A stretch of 64,000 nt of DNA from Ruegeria meonggei (GCF_900172215.1 NZ_FWFP01000002.1:62001-126000), one strand, 5' to 3'. Shown: positions 1 to 9,791, counted from the first letter of the stretch. The notes: generated from the letters alone by a model not told the origin. Translations and numbers: made by a program.

Positions 1-854
1 ATCCGCTGGTTCACTATAGCTTCATAAGCGCCCGTTGCCCCAAAGCGAAACGAACACCGGGCCGAGAGCGTCTCAAGTTCAGTCGAGATAGACAACAGAT
101 CAGGCAGCAAAGCGTCAGGATTGGCTGCATTATCGGTCATCTGCCCCATCAATTCGGTCAGCTTGCCGTCCAACTCTCCGATACGCGGGGTCAGCTGTTT
201 AACGCGAGCAAAGCCCAGCATGGACATTGCTTTGTAGGTCTCAATCTCACACAGACGCTGAATGATCCGCCCTATCCTGCGTTGCCCGGTGCCTTTTGCC
301 ACGAACATCGCAAACCGCATATGCCCAGCCGGATCAATGCGGAAATCGCTGGCACATACGGCGGCGTCGTCCAGCACCCGGGCCACGGCAAGGCTTTCGG
401 GCTCAAACCAGTTGGCCAGAGAGGATTTGACCGTATCGTCTTGCCCGCGCGTGACCACGCGCATCATCACAGAGGTCACCCGTTGACCCGGGCTTGCCAT
501 CAGCCAGTCCGGCGGGAAGACTTCAAAATCGGCCGGGTTGAAGGGCCGGTCACTGACGTTCGGTGTAATTGCGGTATAGGTCACAAACTCGGTATGTTGC
601 TCCCATTTCAGCCAATGGCGCCCGATCTGCCCGGCATAATGGGTTGCCTGAGGCTGCGGGTGCTGTGCCCCGTGCCGGTCCAGCAGGTCGATCAGATGGG
701 CCAGATCCTCATCCCGATCCCGCGCCACGGCGGCAACCGGTTTCTTGATCGCCAGAAAGACCACGGTGCAAGGCGTCGACGCCACAGGGAACGGCCGCGC
801 GTGCAACTCATTGGCCAGTGCGTAGCGCAGCGGGTGATCATCAATTGGGGTCAT
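1..854 (-). CDS. DUF3422 family protein (C-terminus outside the window)
   Basis: An open frame on the minus strand begins at ATG 854 (MTPIDDHPLRYALANELHAR) and runs without a stop for 284 codons to the left edge, so the 3' end is missing. The opening HPLR.ALANELHARPF, the stretch LDRHGAQHPQPQATHYAGQIG and the later EFVTYTAI are what I recognise as the DUF3422 family, conserved proteins of about 420 residues with a predicted C-terminal membrane region (not visible here). The biochemical role is unknown. No partner gene is visible; the next gene on the same strand (VOC protein) ends 109 bp upstream. Family call is fairly sure, function is not. Confidence 0.8.
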   Translation of the reverse strand, partial: MTPIDDHPLRYALANELHARPFPVASTPCTVVFLAIKKPVAAVARDRDEDLAHLIDLLDRHGAQHPQPQATHYAGQIGRHWLKWEQHTEFVTYTAITPNVSDRPFNPADFEVFPPDWLMASPGQRVTSVMMRVVTRGQDDTVKSSLANWFEPESLAVARVLDDAAVCASDFRIDPAGHMRFAMFVAKGTGQRRIGRIIQRLCEIETYKAMSMLGFARVKQLTPRIGELDGKLTELMGQMTDNAANPDALLPDLLSISTELETLSARCSFRFGATGAYEAIVNQR

Positions 855-962
855 TCAAGGGCTCCGGTTCGTTCCGGGCACTATACGACACCTCGCCGCT
901 ACATCAATTCTCTTTTTATTTCATATACTTACAAGGATACAACGGTATACAAATCCGCTATC

Positions 963-1319
963 TCATTGATTTGGCTGCCACAGCTCGATCGGATTGCCCT
1001 CGGGGTCATGAATGCGGGCGAATTTGCCGACCTCACTATCCCACTCGGCCCGGGTTTCGACAGATATCCCCGCGGCTTTCAGCTGGGCGATCATGACCGT
1101 CAGGTCGTCTACCCTGAAATTGATCATCCACTGCTGCTCGGACCGCCCGAAATACTCGGTGTCCTGCGCAAAGGGAGCAAAGACCGTGTATCCTTCGCGT
1201 TGTTTCCAGGGCGCCGGGTCATAGTAATTAACACCCAGGTGTTCTTCGTACCAAGCGCTCAGCGCCTTTGGATCGTGGGCGCGAAAGAACACGCCACCTA
1301 TGCCGTTGACCTTTTCCAT
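963..1319 (-). CDS. VOC (glyoxalase/bleomycin-resistance fold) family protein
   Basis: The protein has 118 residues, the usual size of a single-module VOC protein made of two beta-alpha-beta-beta-beta repeats. Visible family marks are the start VNGIGGVFFRAHDPKALSAWY (a ligand position followed by the typical D...L..WY helix), the central MINFRVDDL and the end IHDPEGNPIELWQP, which carries the usual metal-ligand Glu. Members bind a divalent metal and act on small oxygenated or toxic compounds; the substrate cannot be told from sequence. The start is supported by a strong AGGAGG 8 nt upstream of ATG 1319. It lies downstream of the pntB terminator, so it is probably transcribed on its own. Confidence 0.85.
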   Translation of the reverse strand: MEKVNGIGGVFFRAHDPKALSAWYEEHLGVNYYDPAPWKQREGYTVFAPFAQDTEYFGRSEQQWMINFRVDDLTVMIAQLKAAGISVETRAEWDSEVGKFARIHDPEGNPIELWQPNQ

Positions 1320-1358
1320 GAGGCACCTCCTGCACCGCAGACTACACCAAAATGAAAA

Positions 1359-1390
1359 AAGGCGCCCGGTCGGGGCGCCTTTGTCTTTTC
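1359..1390 (-). terminator. Rho-independent terminator of pntAB
   Basis: Read on the minus strand just after the pntB stop, a GC-rich hairpin AGGCGCCCC-ga-CCGGGCGCCT is followed directly by six T residues and further T-rich sequence. It ends the pntAB transcript and separates it from the VOC gene. Confidence 0.8.
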
Positions 1391-1404
1391 TAAGCCTGCG
1401 GAAA

Positions 1405-2856
1405 TCAGTCGATCATCGGCAGCAGCTTGTCCAACGACTGTTTGGCGTCGCCATAGAACATGCGGGTGTTTTCCTTGAAGAACAGCGGGTTTTCGATGCC
1501 CGAATAGCCGGTGCCCTGACCACGCTTGGATACAAACACCTGCTTGGCCTTCCAGCATTCCAGAACCGGCATGCCGGCGATAGGGCTGTTGGGATCTTCC
1601 TGCGCCGCAGGGTTCACGATGTCGTTGGAGCCGATCACGATGGCCACATCCGTATCCGGGAAGTCGTCGTTGATCTCATCCATTTCCAGAACGATGTCAT
1701 AGGGCACTTTGGCTTCCGCCAGCAGCACGTTCATGTGCCCCGGCAGACGACCGGCAACGGGGTGGATCGCAAAGCGTACGTTCTTGCCCTGCGCGCGCAG
1801 CTTGCGCACCAGTTCGGAAACCGATTGCTGCGCCTGCGCCACCGCCATGCCATAGCCCGGAATGATGACCACGCTGTCTGCGTCGTTCAGGGCTGCGGCA
1901 ACGCCTTCAGCTTCGATGGCAATCTGCTCGCCTTCAACGGCCATCTGCTCACCTTGCGGGCCGCCAAAGCCACCCAGGATCACGCTGACAAAATGGCGGT
2001 TCATCGCCTTACACATGATGTAGGACAGGATCGCACCGGACGAGCCCACAAGCGCACCGACCACAATCAACAGGTCGTTGCCGAGGCTGAAACCGATCGC
2101 CGCCGCCGCCCAGCCGGAATAGCTGTTCAGCATCGACACAACCACCGGCATGTCAGCGCCGCCGATGCCCATGATCAGGTGATAACCGATGAACAGCGCC
2201 GCCAGCGTCATCAGGATCAGCGGGAAGAGACCGCCCGAAGCGGTGTACCAGATCAGACAGATCACCGAGAGAGCCGCAGCAGCCGCATTCAGTGCATGGC
2301 CGCCCGGCAGCTTTGTCGCCACCGACGTCACCTTACCTGCCAGCTTGCCATAGGCCACAACCGAACCGGTAAAGGTGATCGCACCAATGAAGATACCCAG
2401 GAACAATTCAACATGCAGGATGCCCAGTTCCGCCGGGGTTTTCTTTGCGATCAGTTTCGCAAACGCACCCAGGTTGGACAGATCCGCATCCTTCGCCGAG
2501 TCCACGATGGCAAAAACCTGTGCCACATTCTGGATTTCGAAATGCGCGTTGAAGCCCACAAACACAGCTGCCAGACCAACCAACGAGTGCATCGCAGCCA
2601 CAAGCTGCGGCATCTCGGTCATCTGGACACGTTGCGCCACGTATTGGCCGATAAAGCCACCGCCTGCAATCAGCAGCAGCGACAGCAGCCACAGACCGGA
2701 ACCGGGGCCAACCAGCGTCGCAAAAACCGCCAGCGCCATACCAACAATACCGTACCAGACCGCGCGCTTGGCGCTTTCCTGGTTCGACAGACCGCCCAGA
2801 GACAGGATAAAGAGAACAGCTGCAACAACATAAGCAGCAGTAGTAAAGCCTTGCAT
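1405..2856 (-). CDS. pntB: NAD(P) transhydrogenase subunit beta
   Basis: This 483-residue inner-membrane subunit of proton-translocating transhydrogenase couples proton entry to hydride transfer from NADH to NADP+. Residues 1 to about 290 are a run of hydrophobic helices (domain II, opening [20 protein letters not shown]). The C-terminal third is the NADP(H)-binding domain III, seen in [53 protein letters not shown] and [11 protein letters not shown]. The start has a textbook AAGGAGG ribosome site. It follows pntA by 13 bp, so the two are one operon, closed by a terminator 15 bp after the stop. Length is normal for the family. Confidence 0.97.
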   Translation of the reverse strand: MQGFTTAAYVVAAVLFILSLGGLSNQESAKRAVWYGIVGMALAVFATLVGPGSGLWLLSLLLIAGGGFIGQYVAQRVQMTEMPQLVAAMHSLVGLAAVFVGFNAHFEIQNVAQVFAIVDSAKDADLSNLGAFAKLIAKKTPAELGILHVELFLGIFIGAITFTGSVVAYGKLAGKVTSVATKLPGGHALNAAAAALSVICLIWYTASGGLFPLILMTLAALFIGYHLIMGIGGADMPVVVSMLNSYSGWAAAAIGFSLGNDLLIVVGALVGSSGAILSYIMCKAMNRHFVSVILGGFGGPQGEQMAVEGEQIAIEAEGVAAALNDADSVVIIPGYGMAVAQAQQSVSELVRKLRAQGKNVRFAIHPVAGRLPGHMNVLLAEAKVPYDIVLEMDEINDDFPDTDVAIVIGSNDIVNPAAQEDPNSPIAGMPVLECWKAKQVFVSKRGQGTGYSGIENPLFFKENTRMFYGDAKQSLDKLLPMID

Positions 2857-2869
2857 CTATCCGGCCTCC

Positions 2870-4441
2870 TTAAGATTTCTGGAACATGGCAAGCATGCGC
2901 CGGGTGACGAGGAAGCCACCGAAAATGTTGATCCCAGCCATAAAGACCGACAACGCCGCCAACAGAATGACCAGGAACGAACCCGACCCGATCTGCATCA
3001 AGGCCCCAACGATGATGATCGAAGAGATCGCGTTGGTGATCGCCATCAATGGTGTGTGCAGGCTGTGCGCGACGCCCCAGATCACCTGGAAACCGACGAA
3101 AATGGCCAGCACGAAGACGATGAAGTGCTGCATGAAACTGGCCGGAGCGATCAGCCCCACCAGCAGCAGCAACGCGCCACCGACACCCAGCAGGGTGAAC
3201 TGCTGTTTCGTCTGCGCCTTGAAGGCCGCAACCTCCTGCGCGCGCTTTTCTTCCGGCGTCAGCTCTTTGACTTCGGGTTTTTTCTGCGCCGCAATCGCCT
3301 GAATCTTTGGTGGCGGTGGTGGGAAGGTGATCTCACCCTCAAAGGTCACGGTGGACCCGCGGATGACGTCATCTTCCATGTCATGATTGATCTGACCGTC
3401 CTTTTCAGGCGTCAGGTCAGTCATCATATGACGAATGTTGGTGGCATAAAGCGACGAGGATTGCGCCGCCATCCGGCTGGGGAAATCGGTATAGCCGATG
3501 ATGGTCACGCCGTTGGCGGTCACGACCTTCTCATCCGCAACGGTCAGCTTGCAGTTGCCGCCCTTTTCCGCCGCCAGGTCGACAATGACCGAGCCCGGTT
3601 TCATCGCTTCGACCATGTCCTTGGTCCAAAGCTCGGGCGCTTCGCGGTTGGGGATCAGCGCCGTAGTGATGACGATGTCTACTTCAGGGGCCAGTTCGCG
3701 GAACTTGGCCAGTTGGGCTTCGCGGAATTCATCGGACTGCACGCTGGCATAGCCACCGGTCGCGGCACCGTCTTGGCTGTCATCTTCGAAATCCAGGTAA
3801 ACGAACTCTGCGCCCATCGACTCGACCTGTTCGGCCACTTCGGGACGCACATCAAAGGCAAGGGTGATCGCACCCAACGAGGTCGACGTGCCGATGGCCG
3901 CCAAACCGGCCACACCAGCGCCGACGATCAGGACCTTCGCTGGCGGTACTTTACCCGCCGCCGTTACCTGACCAGTGAAAAAGCGACCAAAGTTGTTGCC
4001 CGCCTCGATCACTGCGCGATAGCCCGCGATGTTGGCCATCGAGGACAGTGCGTCCATCTTCTGCGCACGGGAAATCCGCGGCACCATCTCCATGGCGATC
4101 ACATTGGCGCCTTTGGATTTGGCCAGCTCCATGCCTTCTTCGTTACCGGCTGGATTAAAGAAGGAAATCAGCGTCTTACCTTTGGTCAGGCGTTTCAGTT
4201 CAGCCTCGGTAGGCTGGCGAACCTTGGCGACGATATCAGCCGCCTTCCACAACGCGGCCGCCGTCTTGACCACCTCAACGCCCGCCGCCTCATACGTCGC
4301 ATCCGAAAAGCCCGCGGCCAAACCCGCGCCTTTCTCAATCAGACACTCATACCCAAGCTTCTGCAGTTGCAACGCAGACTCCGGCGTCATCGCAACGCGA
4401 TCCTCGCCCGATATCGTTTCCTTTGGTGTGCCTAGCTTCAC
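2870..4441 (-). CDS. pntA: NAD(P) transhydrogenase subunit alpha (domain I plus membrane domain, fused)
   Basis: The protein has 523 residues. The first ~370 form the NAD(H)-binding domain I related to alanine dehydrogenase (MKLGTPKETISGEDRVAMTP at the N-terminus, VLIVGAGVAGLAAI as the Rossmann loop). A Pro-rich linker (FPPPPPKIQ) leads to a C-terminal segment with about four membrane helices. The alpha subunit is therefore undivided, as in E. coli, and not split into PntAA and PntAB as in Rhodospirillum. The start is a GTG at 4441 behind a GGGGGA ribosome site. It is the first gene of the pntAB operon and supplies NADPH at the expense of the proton gradient. Confidence 0.96.
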   Translation of the reverse strand: MKLGTPKETISGEDRVAMTPESALQLQKLGYECLIEKGAGLAAGFSDATYEAAGVEVVKTAAALWKAADIVAKVRQPTEAELKRLTKGKTLISFFNPAGNEEGMELAKSKGANVIAMEMVPRISRAQKMDALSSMANIAGYRAVIEAGNNFGRFFTGQVTAAGKVPPAKVLIVGAGVAGLAAIGTSTSLGAITLAFDVRPEVAEQVESMGAEFVYLDFEDDSQDGAATGGYASVQSDEFREAQLAKFRELAPEVDIVITTALIPNREAPELWTKDMVEAMKPGSVIVDLAAEKGGNCKLTVADEKVVTANGVTIIGYTDFPSRMAAQSSSLYATNIRHMMTDLTPEKDGQINHDMEDDVIRGSTVTFEGEITFPPPPPKIQAIAAQKKPEVKELTPEEKRAQEVAAFKAQTKQQFTLLGVGGALLLLVGLIAPASFMQHFIVFVLAIFVGFQVIWGVAHSLHTPLMAITNAISSIIIVGALMQIGSGSFLVILLAALSVFMAGINIFGGFLVTRRMLAMFQKS

Positions 4442-4570
4442 CGGCGTTCCCCCTAATTTTCAATCTGACCGATCAGGTGGTCGGTATAGTTCATCAAGCT
4501 TTCATGTACCCTGCGCAATATTATTTCGCAAGCGCAGCATTCGTAACGTTATGTCACGACACACGCGGCG

Positions 4571-5020
4571 TCACACCCAGCGTCGGGTTTGCCGTTCGTA
4601 TCGGGCGAAATCCGCGCGGAATGTCCGGCGCAGTCGGTTTTCTTCAGGCACAATAAAGCGGCGCTCTAACACCCACACAAAGATGGGAACCAAAACCAGC
4701 GACAAAACCGCGTCGAACCGAAGGATCAGACCCGCCAAAATCAAAACGTCACCCACATAGATCGGATTGCGGCTGCGTTTGAAAATCCCGCTCTGGATCA
4801 GGGCCGAAGGCGTTTGGTGCGGGATCACCGTTGTCTTGTGGCGGCGAAACTCTGCCACTGCCAAAACCGCCAGGATCACGCCGCCGCCGATCAATACTCC
4901 GCTGAGCAAGTCCGTGAAACCTCCATCCAGCGACAGACCCAGTGAAAAGTACCGCTCCTGCGCCCAGGCCAACACGGCAAATCCCAACAACCAGACCGGA
5001 GGAAGATCAATCTTTTTCAT
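4571..5020 (-). CDS. Isoprenylcysteine carboxyl methyltransferase-family membrane protein
   Basis: A 149-residue integral membrane protein with about four hydrophobic segments. The C-terminal half carries the ICMT/PEMT-type signature: GIFKRSRNPIYVGDVLILAG, then a second helix and E.R.....F..DFARYERQTRRW at the end, which in characterised relatives forms the SAM-binding site at the membrane face. Bacterial members of this broad group methylate small or lipid substrates that are mostly unknown. The gene stands alone, 129 bp upstream of pntA on the same strand and divergent from kynureninase. Family call is good; the substrate is unknown. Confidence 0.8.
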   Translation of the reverse strand: MKKIDLPPVWLLGFAVLAWAQERYFSLGLSLDGGFTDLLSGVLIGGGVILAVLAVAEFRRHKTTVIPHQTPSALIQSGIFKRSRNPIYVGDVLILAGLILRFDAVLSLVLVPIFVWVLERRFIVPEENRLRRTFRADFARYERQTRRWV

Positions 5021-5212
5021 GGCCGGGTGCCTTTTGGTTCATCAGTAAACTTGCCGATGATCTATCGTTTCCTGCCCAAAATGGCAAAACACCAGATAGT
5101 CGCAGCGCTGGCGTGCCTCGGATGCCCAGCACAGGGCAAAACATGGACACAAACGGATGGATCAGGTAGCCCTTGGATCTAATTCACATCCAGACCAATT
5201 CGCAGGACCACT

Positions 5213-6406
5213 ATGACCGACTTTGCCGCGACAAAAGCCATGTTCGATTTACCCAAGGACGTCATTTATCTTGACGGCAACTCACTTGGCCCCTTGCCCC
5301 ATGCGGCCAGCGGCCGTGTCAGTGACATGATGACCCGGGAATGGGGCCAGATGCTGATCACCGGGTGGAACAAGGCAGGTTGGATGGCTATGCCGACCAA
5401 ATTGGGGGATCGGATCGGTCATCTGATTGGCGCGGAACCGGGCAGCGTGGTAACCGGCGATACCCTGTCGATCAAGGTCTATCAGGCGGTCGCGTCAGCG
5501 CTGGAGTTGCGTCCCGACCGCAAGGTTGTTCTGTCGGATAGTGGCAACTTTCCCACCGATCTTTATATGGTCGAAGGGCTGCTGCGGTCCCTTGGCCCAG
5601 AATATGAATTGCGCGTCGTGGCCCCCGATGAGGTCCCTGGAAGTATCACCGAAGATGTGGCTGTCCTGATGCTGACCGAGGTTGATTACCGCAGCGGACG
5701 TCTGCACGATATGAAGGCTCTGACCGAACTGGCGCACGCAAACGGTACGATCACTGTCTGGGATCTGGCCCATTCTGCCGGGGCAATTCCTGTGGACCTG
5801 TCTGGCTGCAGCGCCGATTTTGCCGTTGGATGTACGTACAAGTATCTCAACGGAGGCCCTGGCGCGCCGGCTTTTGTCTACGTAGCGCCGCGCCTGGCTG
5901 AACGTGTGCGTCCCGCGTTGTCTGGATGGCTGGGGCACGAGGCGCCCTTTGCCTTCGATCTGGACTATCGCCCCGGCGACGGCATCGAAAGAATGCGGGT
6001 TGGAACGCCGCCTGTGATCCAGATGACCGCGCTGTCCGCAGCGATGGATGTCTGGGATATGGCTGATATCCAGGACGTGCGCGCCAAATCCATCGAACTG
6101 ACCGAGTTATTCATTGAACGGGTCGAGGCGGCCTGCCCCGGGCTGGAACTGGCCAGCCCGCGTGATCCCGAACAGCGCGGCAGCCAGGTTTCGTTCCGGT
6201 TTGCTGATGGGTACGCCGCCATGCAGGCCTTGATTGCACACGGTGTGGTCGGCGATTTCCGCGCGCCTGATATCATGCGGTTCGGCTTTACGCCGCTGTA
6301 TATCGACGCGCAGGATGTCGAGCATGCGGTTTCAATTCTGGCCGATATCATGACGAACCGGTTGTGGGACACGCCCGAATTCAAAGTCCGCCAGCGCGTT
6401 ACCTAG
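5213..6406 (+). CDS. kynU: Kynureninase
   Basis: The 397-residue PLP enzyme hydrolyses L-kynurenine to anthranilate and alanine in tryptophan breakdown. The N-terminus IYLDGNSLGPLP is diagnostic for kynureninase, as are DTLSIKVYQ (phosphate-binding Thr/Ser), VWDLAHSAGA (the PLP-ring Asp) and FAVGCTYKYLNGGPGAPAF, in which Lys210 is the expected Schiff-base lysine. Length matches the family (about 400). kynA and kynB are not in the window, so the pathway partners lie elsewhere. Its last 8 bp overlap the convergent tetR gene, so no terminator fits between them. Confidence 0.95.
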   Translation: MTDFAATKAMFDLPKDVIYLDGNSLGPLPHAASGRVSDMMTREWGQMLITGWNKAGWMAMPTKLGDRIGHLIGAEPGSVVTGDTLSIKVYQAVASALELRPDRKVVLSDSGNFPTDLYMVEGLLRSLGPEYELRVVAPDEVPGSITEDVAVLMLTEVDYRSGRLHDMKALTELAHANGTITVWDLAHSAGAIPVDLSGCSADFAVGCTYKYLNGGPGAPAFVYVAPRLAERVRPALSGWLGHEAPFAFDLDYRPGDGIERMRVGTPPVIQMTALSAAMDVWDMADIQDVRAKSIELTELFIERVEAACPGLELASPRDPEQRGSQVSFRFADGYAAMQALIAHGVVGDFRAPDIMRFGFTPLYIDAQDVEHAVSILADIMTNRLWDTPEFKVRQRVT

Positions 6407-6977
6407 CCTCAAGCCCCGCACCAATCAGCGCAGCCAATTGTGCGGCGCGGACCTCAAAGTCCTGCCCGCCAGAGGCGGTCAGCTTGATCCCTTTCAGCGC
6501 GACGGTGATGGTTTTTGCGGTTTCGTGCGGATCGCCAACCAACCTGACCCGCCCGTTGGTCTGTTCCTTGGAAAGCCAATTGGCATAGAGGTCGGTCAAC
6601 GCCCCCTCGCCCGCCTCGACAATCTCGGTGGCCATGGACTTGGTGGTATCCAACATCTCAAGCCCGTGCGGAGAGGCCAGAATCTCGGCGATGCCTTCGG
6701 ATTGCGCATGAACGGCCTTCGCTACGGTCTCGGGCACTGATCCCGGGCCTTCCAGTGCCTGCGCGACGGCCAGGGCTTTTTCCTCGTAATACAGCTGGGT
6801 CAGCTTTCGAACGATCGCTTCTTTGTTCTTGTAGTGCAGATAGACGGCCGGCCGCGACATCCCCGCGCCACGCGCAATATCATCCATCGATGTTTTTCTA
6901 AAACCGTATGCGGCAAAGGCCTGAAAGGCTGACGATAATATCGCTTTTTGCCTCGGGTCATCATTCAAATCACTCAT
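6399..6977 (-). CDS. TetR/AcrR family transcriptional regulator
   Basis: A 192-residue regulator with an N-terminal helix-turn-helix (residues ~8-55: AILSSAFQAFAAYGF, TSMDDIARGAGMSRPAVYLH, YKNKEAIVRK) and a variable C-terminal ligand domain. A longer frame could start at 7019, but those 14 extra codons would run into the palindromic operator; the start at ATG 6977 gives a normal TetR N-terminus and is preferred. It is divergent from the molybdenum hydroxylase operon at 7076, so by the usual logic of such pairs it probably represses that operon and itself. The ligand is unknown. Confidence 0.85.
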   Translation of the reverse strand: MSDLNDDPRQKAILSSAFQAFAAYGFRKTSMDDIARGAGMSRPAVYLHYKNKEAIVRKLTQLYYEEKALAVAQALEGPGSVPETVAKAVHAQSEGIAEILASPHGLEMLDTTKSMATEIVEAGEGALTDLYANWLSKEQTNGRVRLVGDPHETAKTITVALKGIKLTASGGQDFEVRAAQLAALIGAGLEAR

Positions 6978-7005
6978 ACCGCAGCTTTGACATTTTTTGT
7001 TTATT

Positions 7006-7019
7006 TTGTCAATTGACAA
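7006..7019. promoter_or_regulatory. Palindromic operator between tetR-type gene and Mo-hydroxylase operon
   Basis: TTGTCAATTGACAA is a perfect 14-bp palindrome in the 98-bp divergent spacer. Its right half contains TTGACA (7013-7018), which would serve as a -35 box for the rightward operon. Further TGACA or TGTCA half sites lie nearby (7022-7026 and 7041-7045). The position suits a TetR-family repressor that blocks both promoters. Binding is inferred. Confidence 0.55.
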
Positions 7020-7075
7020 TATGACACTTACAGGTCAATATGTCAGAAACCAGCCAAAGCCCAGGGAGATGCGCC

Positions 7076-7540
7076 ATGGCGACCAGTTTAAAAGTGAACG
7101 GTACATCCCATCAGGTAGACTTGCCTGACGATGTACCCCTGCTGTGGGTTCTGCGGGACGAGGTTGGCCTGACCGGTACCAAATTCGGCTGCGGAGTCGC
7201 AGCTTGTGGTGCTTGCACAGTACATATCGATGGTGAGGCCGTGCGTTCGTGCCAGGTCACGTTGTCGGATGTTTGGGGCGATGTAACAACGATTGAAGGA
7301 ATCGGATCGCCGGACGCGATGGCAACGATCCAGCAGGCCTGGGTCGACCATCAGGTCGCACAATGCGGGTACTGTCAGTCAGGGCAAATCATGCAGGCGG
7401 CCGCGCTACTGGCGGAAAACCCTGACCCGACCGACACAGATATTGATGACGCGATGCAGGGCAACCTGTGCCGCTGTGGTACCTACCCTCGCATCAGGGC
7501 GGCGATCCAGGATGCAGCCTTAAAGCTGAAAGAGGTGTAA
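7076..7540 (+). CDS. 2Fe-2S subunit of an isoquinoline 1-oxidoreductase-type molybdenum hydroxylase
   Basis: A 154-residue electron-transfer subunit. It binds two [2Fe-2S] clusters through the plant-ferredoxin-type motif [20 protein letters not shown] (plus a later Cys in VRSC) and the C-terminal motif [16 protein letters not shown] ... [16 protein letters not shown]. The size and the lack of an FAD domain match IorA-like small subunits. The frame is open back to 7040, but ATG 7076 has an AGGGAGA ribosome site at the right distance. It is 3 bp from the large-subunit gene, so the two are translated as one unit. Substrate class: N-heterocycles or aldehydes; not resolvable from sequence. Confidence 0.9.
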   Translation: MATSLKVNGTSHQVDLPDDVPLLWVLRDEVGLTGTKFGCGVAACGACTVHIDGEAVRSCQVTLSDVWGDVTTIEGIGSPDAMATIQQAWVDHQVAQCGYCQSGQIMQAAALLAENPDPTDTDIDDAMQGNLCRCGTYPRIRAAIQDAALKLKEV

Positions 7541-7543
7541 CCG

Positions 7544-9784
7544 ATGGCATCTGTTGGTAAAATCCTCCGCCGTACGTTCCTGATTGGTTCAGCCGCCGTC
7601 GTCGGCGGTGTGGCTTTTGGGGCTTATTATGTCAGCCGACCAGCCCCCAACCCGCTGAAACCAGGCGAAGGCGAAGCGGCGCTCAACCCATTTGTGCTGA
7701 TCGACCAGAACGGCGTGACCCTGTTTGCGCCCCGGGCTGAGATGGGACAGGGCGTCAAAACCACCTGGGCAGCCCTGATTGCCGAGGAGCTGGATGTGGA
7801 CCTGGACCAGGTCACTGTTCTGCACGGCCCTGCCGCAGCGGCCTATTACAACTCGGCCATGATGGGTGAAAGCCTGCCAAACAAGGGCTATGACATCTCA
7901 AATTTCCAGCACAATCTGGCTGAGGCGCTTGGTGTGGTTGGCCGGGTGCTTAGCCTTCAGGTGACGGGGGGCTCGACCTCGATGAAGGACGGGTTCGAGA
8001 GGATGAGGCTGGCCGGGGCCTCGGCCCGTGAAACGCTGAAACAGGCGGCCGCTAACCGCTTGGACGTTGATCCGTCCGCGTTGAAAACGGCGTCGGGTTT
8101 TGTCATTGCGCCCGATGGGGACAAGATCGCCTATACCGAACTTGCCATCGAGGCTGCCGCGATTGAAGCGGCCGAAGCCCCTTTGCGTGACCCCTCAAAA
8201 TGGCGGTATCTTGGTCGTACGCAACCGCGCCTGGACATGGCGGGCAAGGTGACCGGCACCGCGGAATTCGGTGTTGACGTGCGCCTGCCGGGTATGAAAT
8301 TTGCCGCCGTCCGGATGAACCCCAAGCTGGGCGGCGTCATGAACGGTTATGATGACAGCGCAGCCAAAACAATGCCGGGCGTTGAAAAAGTCGTCAATCT
8401 GGGCACTGGTGTTGCAGTTGTTGCCAACAACACCTGGCTTGCAAATCAGGCGGTTGAGGCGATTGACGTGGATTGGGGTGACGCGCCCTACCCGTCGGAA
8501 ACAGACGAGATTTTTTCCCATATTGCCAAGGCGTTCGACGACGCACCTAATTCGACCATGCGTGACGATGGGGATGTCACGACGCTGCCGGACGGCGCAA
8601 GCGAGATCACTGCAGAATACAAAGTGCCTTATCTGGCCCACGCCACGATGGAGCCGATGAACGCAACTGCCTTGTTCACCGGCAACGCGCTGGAGTTGTG
8701 GTGTGGCAATCAAGCTCCGACATTGATCCAGATGCGGGTAGCCAACGTGGCCAATCTGGATACCGAAGCGGTCCAGATCCACACCACCTATTTGGGCGGC
8801 GGGTTTGGTCGACGGGGTGAGTTTGACTTTGGCGAAATCGCCACCAAGGTCGCGATGGCGATGCCGAACGTTCCGGTCCAGACCACCTGGAGCCGCGAAG
8901 AGGACATGCGCCACGACTTTTACCGCCCCGGAGCGATGGCGCGGATGCGGGGCGCGGTCAAGGATGGTCAGGCCGTGCTGATCGACGGGCAAGTCGCTGC
9001 GCAATCCTGCGCCCAACAAGCCGTAAACCGCTATACCGGACTGCCCGCTGCAGGCGCTGACAAAGTGCTGGTCGAGGGGTTCTTTAACCAACCCTATGCC
9101 GTTCCGAACTACCGGATGAGCGGGCATGTCGTCGATCTCGACATCCCCGTTGGGTTCTGGCGGTCTGTCGGCAATAGTCACAACGGGTTCTTCCATGAAA
9201 CATTCATGGATGAATTGGCCCTCGCAGCGGATCGCGATCCGCTGGATTTCCGGTTGGAACTGGCCAAATCCGAACACGCCCCTTCAGCGGGCTGCCTTGA
9301 GGCCGTACGCGAAATGTCCAACTGGACCGGTCAGACCGCGAAAGGTGTCGGGCGCGGTGTTGCTCTGGCCTATAGCTTTGGCACGCCGGTGGCACAGGTC
9401 ATCGAAGTGGTGGACGAGGACGGAACGATCCGCATCAACAAGGCCTGGATCGCCTGCGACATGGGCCTCGCTCTGGATCCCGACAACGTCAAGGCACAGA
9501 TGTTCGGGGGCATGATGTACGGCCTGTCAGCCGCCTGTTTCGGTGAAATCACCTTTTCCGAAGGCGAGGTAGAGCAGTTCAACTTCCCCGACTATGACGC
9601 CCTTAGGATGCACACGGCACCGCAGGTCGAAGTGCGCGTTCTGGAAACCAACCGCCATATGGGCGGCGCGGGAGAACCTGGCACACCGCCGTCAATGCCC
9701 GCTCTGGGCAATGCCCTGTTCGATCTGACGGGTGAGCGCGCGCGCACCCTGCCTTTGATCAATCAGTTCAATCTGCTGATCTGA
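7544..9784 (+). CDS. Molybdopterin-binding large subunit, IorB-like (xanthine dehydrogenase family), Tat-targeted
   Basis: The 746-residue catalytic subunit carries Mo-pterin-binding repeats (MGQGVKTTWAALIAEEL, GGGFGRRGEFDFGEIATKVA, PVGFWRSVGNSHN) and near the C-terminus GGAGEPGTPPSMPALGNA, holding the catalytic Glu. The N-terminus KILRRTFLIGSAAVVGGVAF is a twin-arginine signal or anchor, so the complex should sit on the periplasmic side. Together with the 2Fe-2S partner it would hydroxylate a heterocycle or aldehyde and pass electrons to a membrane cytochrome; no cytochrome gene is adjacent. No XdhC-type maturation gene is nearby. Expression is probably set by the divergent TetR regulator. 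Confidence 0.9.
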   Translation: MASVGKILRRTFLIGSAAVVGGVAFGAYYVSRPAPNPLKPGEGEAALNPFVLIDQNGVTLFAPRAEMGQGVKTTWAALIAEELDVDLDQVTVLHGPAAAAYYNSAMMGESLPNKGYDISNFQHNLAEALGVVGRVLSLQVTGGSTSMKDGFERMRLAGASARETLKQAAANRLDVDPSALKTASGFVIAPDGDKIAYTELAIEAAAIEAAEAPLRDPSKWRYLGRTQPRLDMAGKVTGTAEFGVDVRLPGMKFAAVRMNPKLGGVMNGYDDSAAKTMPGVEKVVNLGTGVAVVANNTWLANQAVEAIDVDWGDAPYPSETDEIFSHIAKAFDDAPNSTMRDDGDVTTLPDGASEITAEYKVPYLAHATMEPMNATALFTGNALELWCGNQAPTLIQMRVANVANLDTEAVQIHTTYLGGGFGRRGEFDFGEIATKVAMAMPNVPVQTTWSREEDMRHDFYRPGAMARMRGAVKDGQAVLIDGQVAAQSCAQQAVNRYTGLPAAGADKVLVEGFFNQPYAVPNYRMSGHVVDLDIPVGFWRSVGNSHNGFFHETFMDELALAADRDPLDFRLELAKSEHAPSAGCLEAVREMSNWTGQTAKGVGRGVALAYSFGTPVAQVIEVVDEDGTIRINKAWIACDMGLALDPDNVKAQMFGGMMYGLSAACFGEITFSEGEVEQFNFPDYDALRMHTAPQVEVRVLETNRHMGGAGEPGTPPSMPALGNALFDLTGERARTLPLINQFNLLI

Positions 9785-9791
9785 TCGCGAT

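Noticed and set aside
282..1355. 357-residue plus-strand ORF
   Set aside because: It is the antisense of the DUF3422 and VOC genes, both of which have recognisable family motifs on the minus strand.
1300..2907. 535-residue plus-strand ORF
   Set aside because: It is a His/Arg/Gln-rich shadow of pntB.
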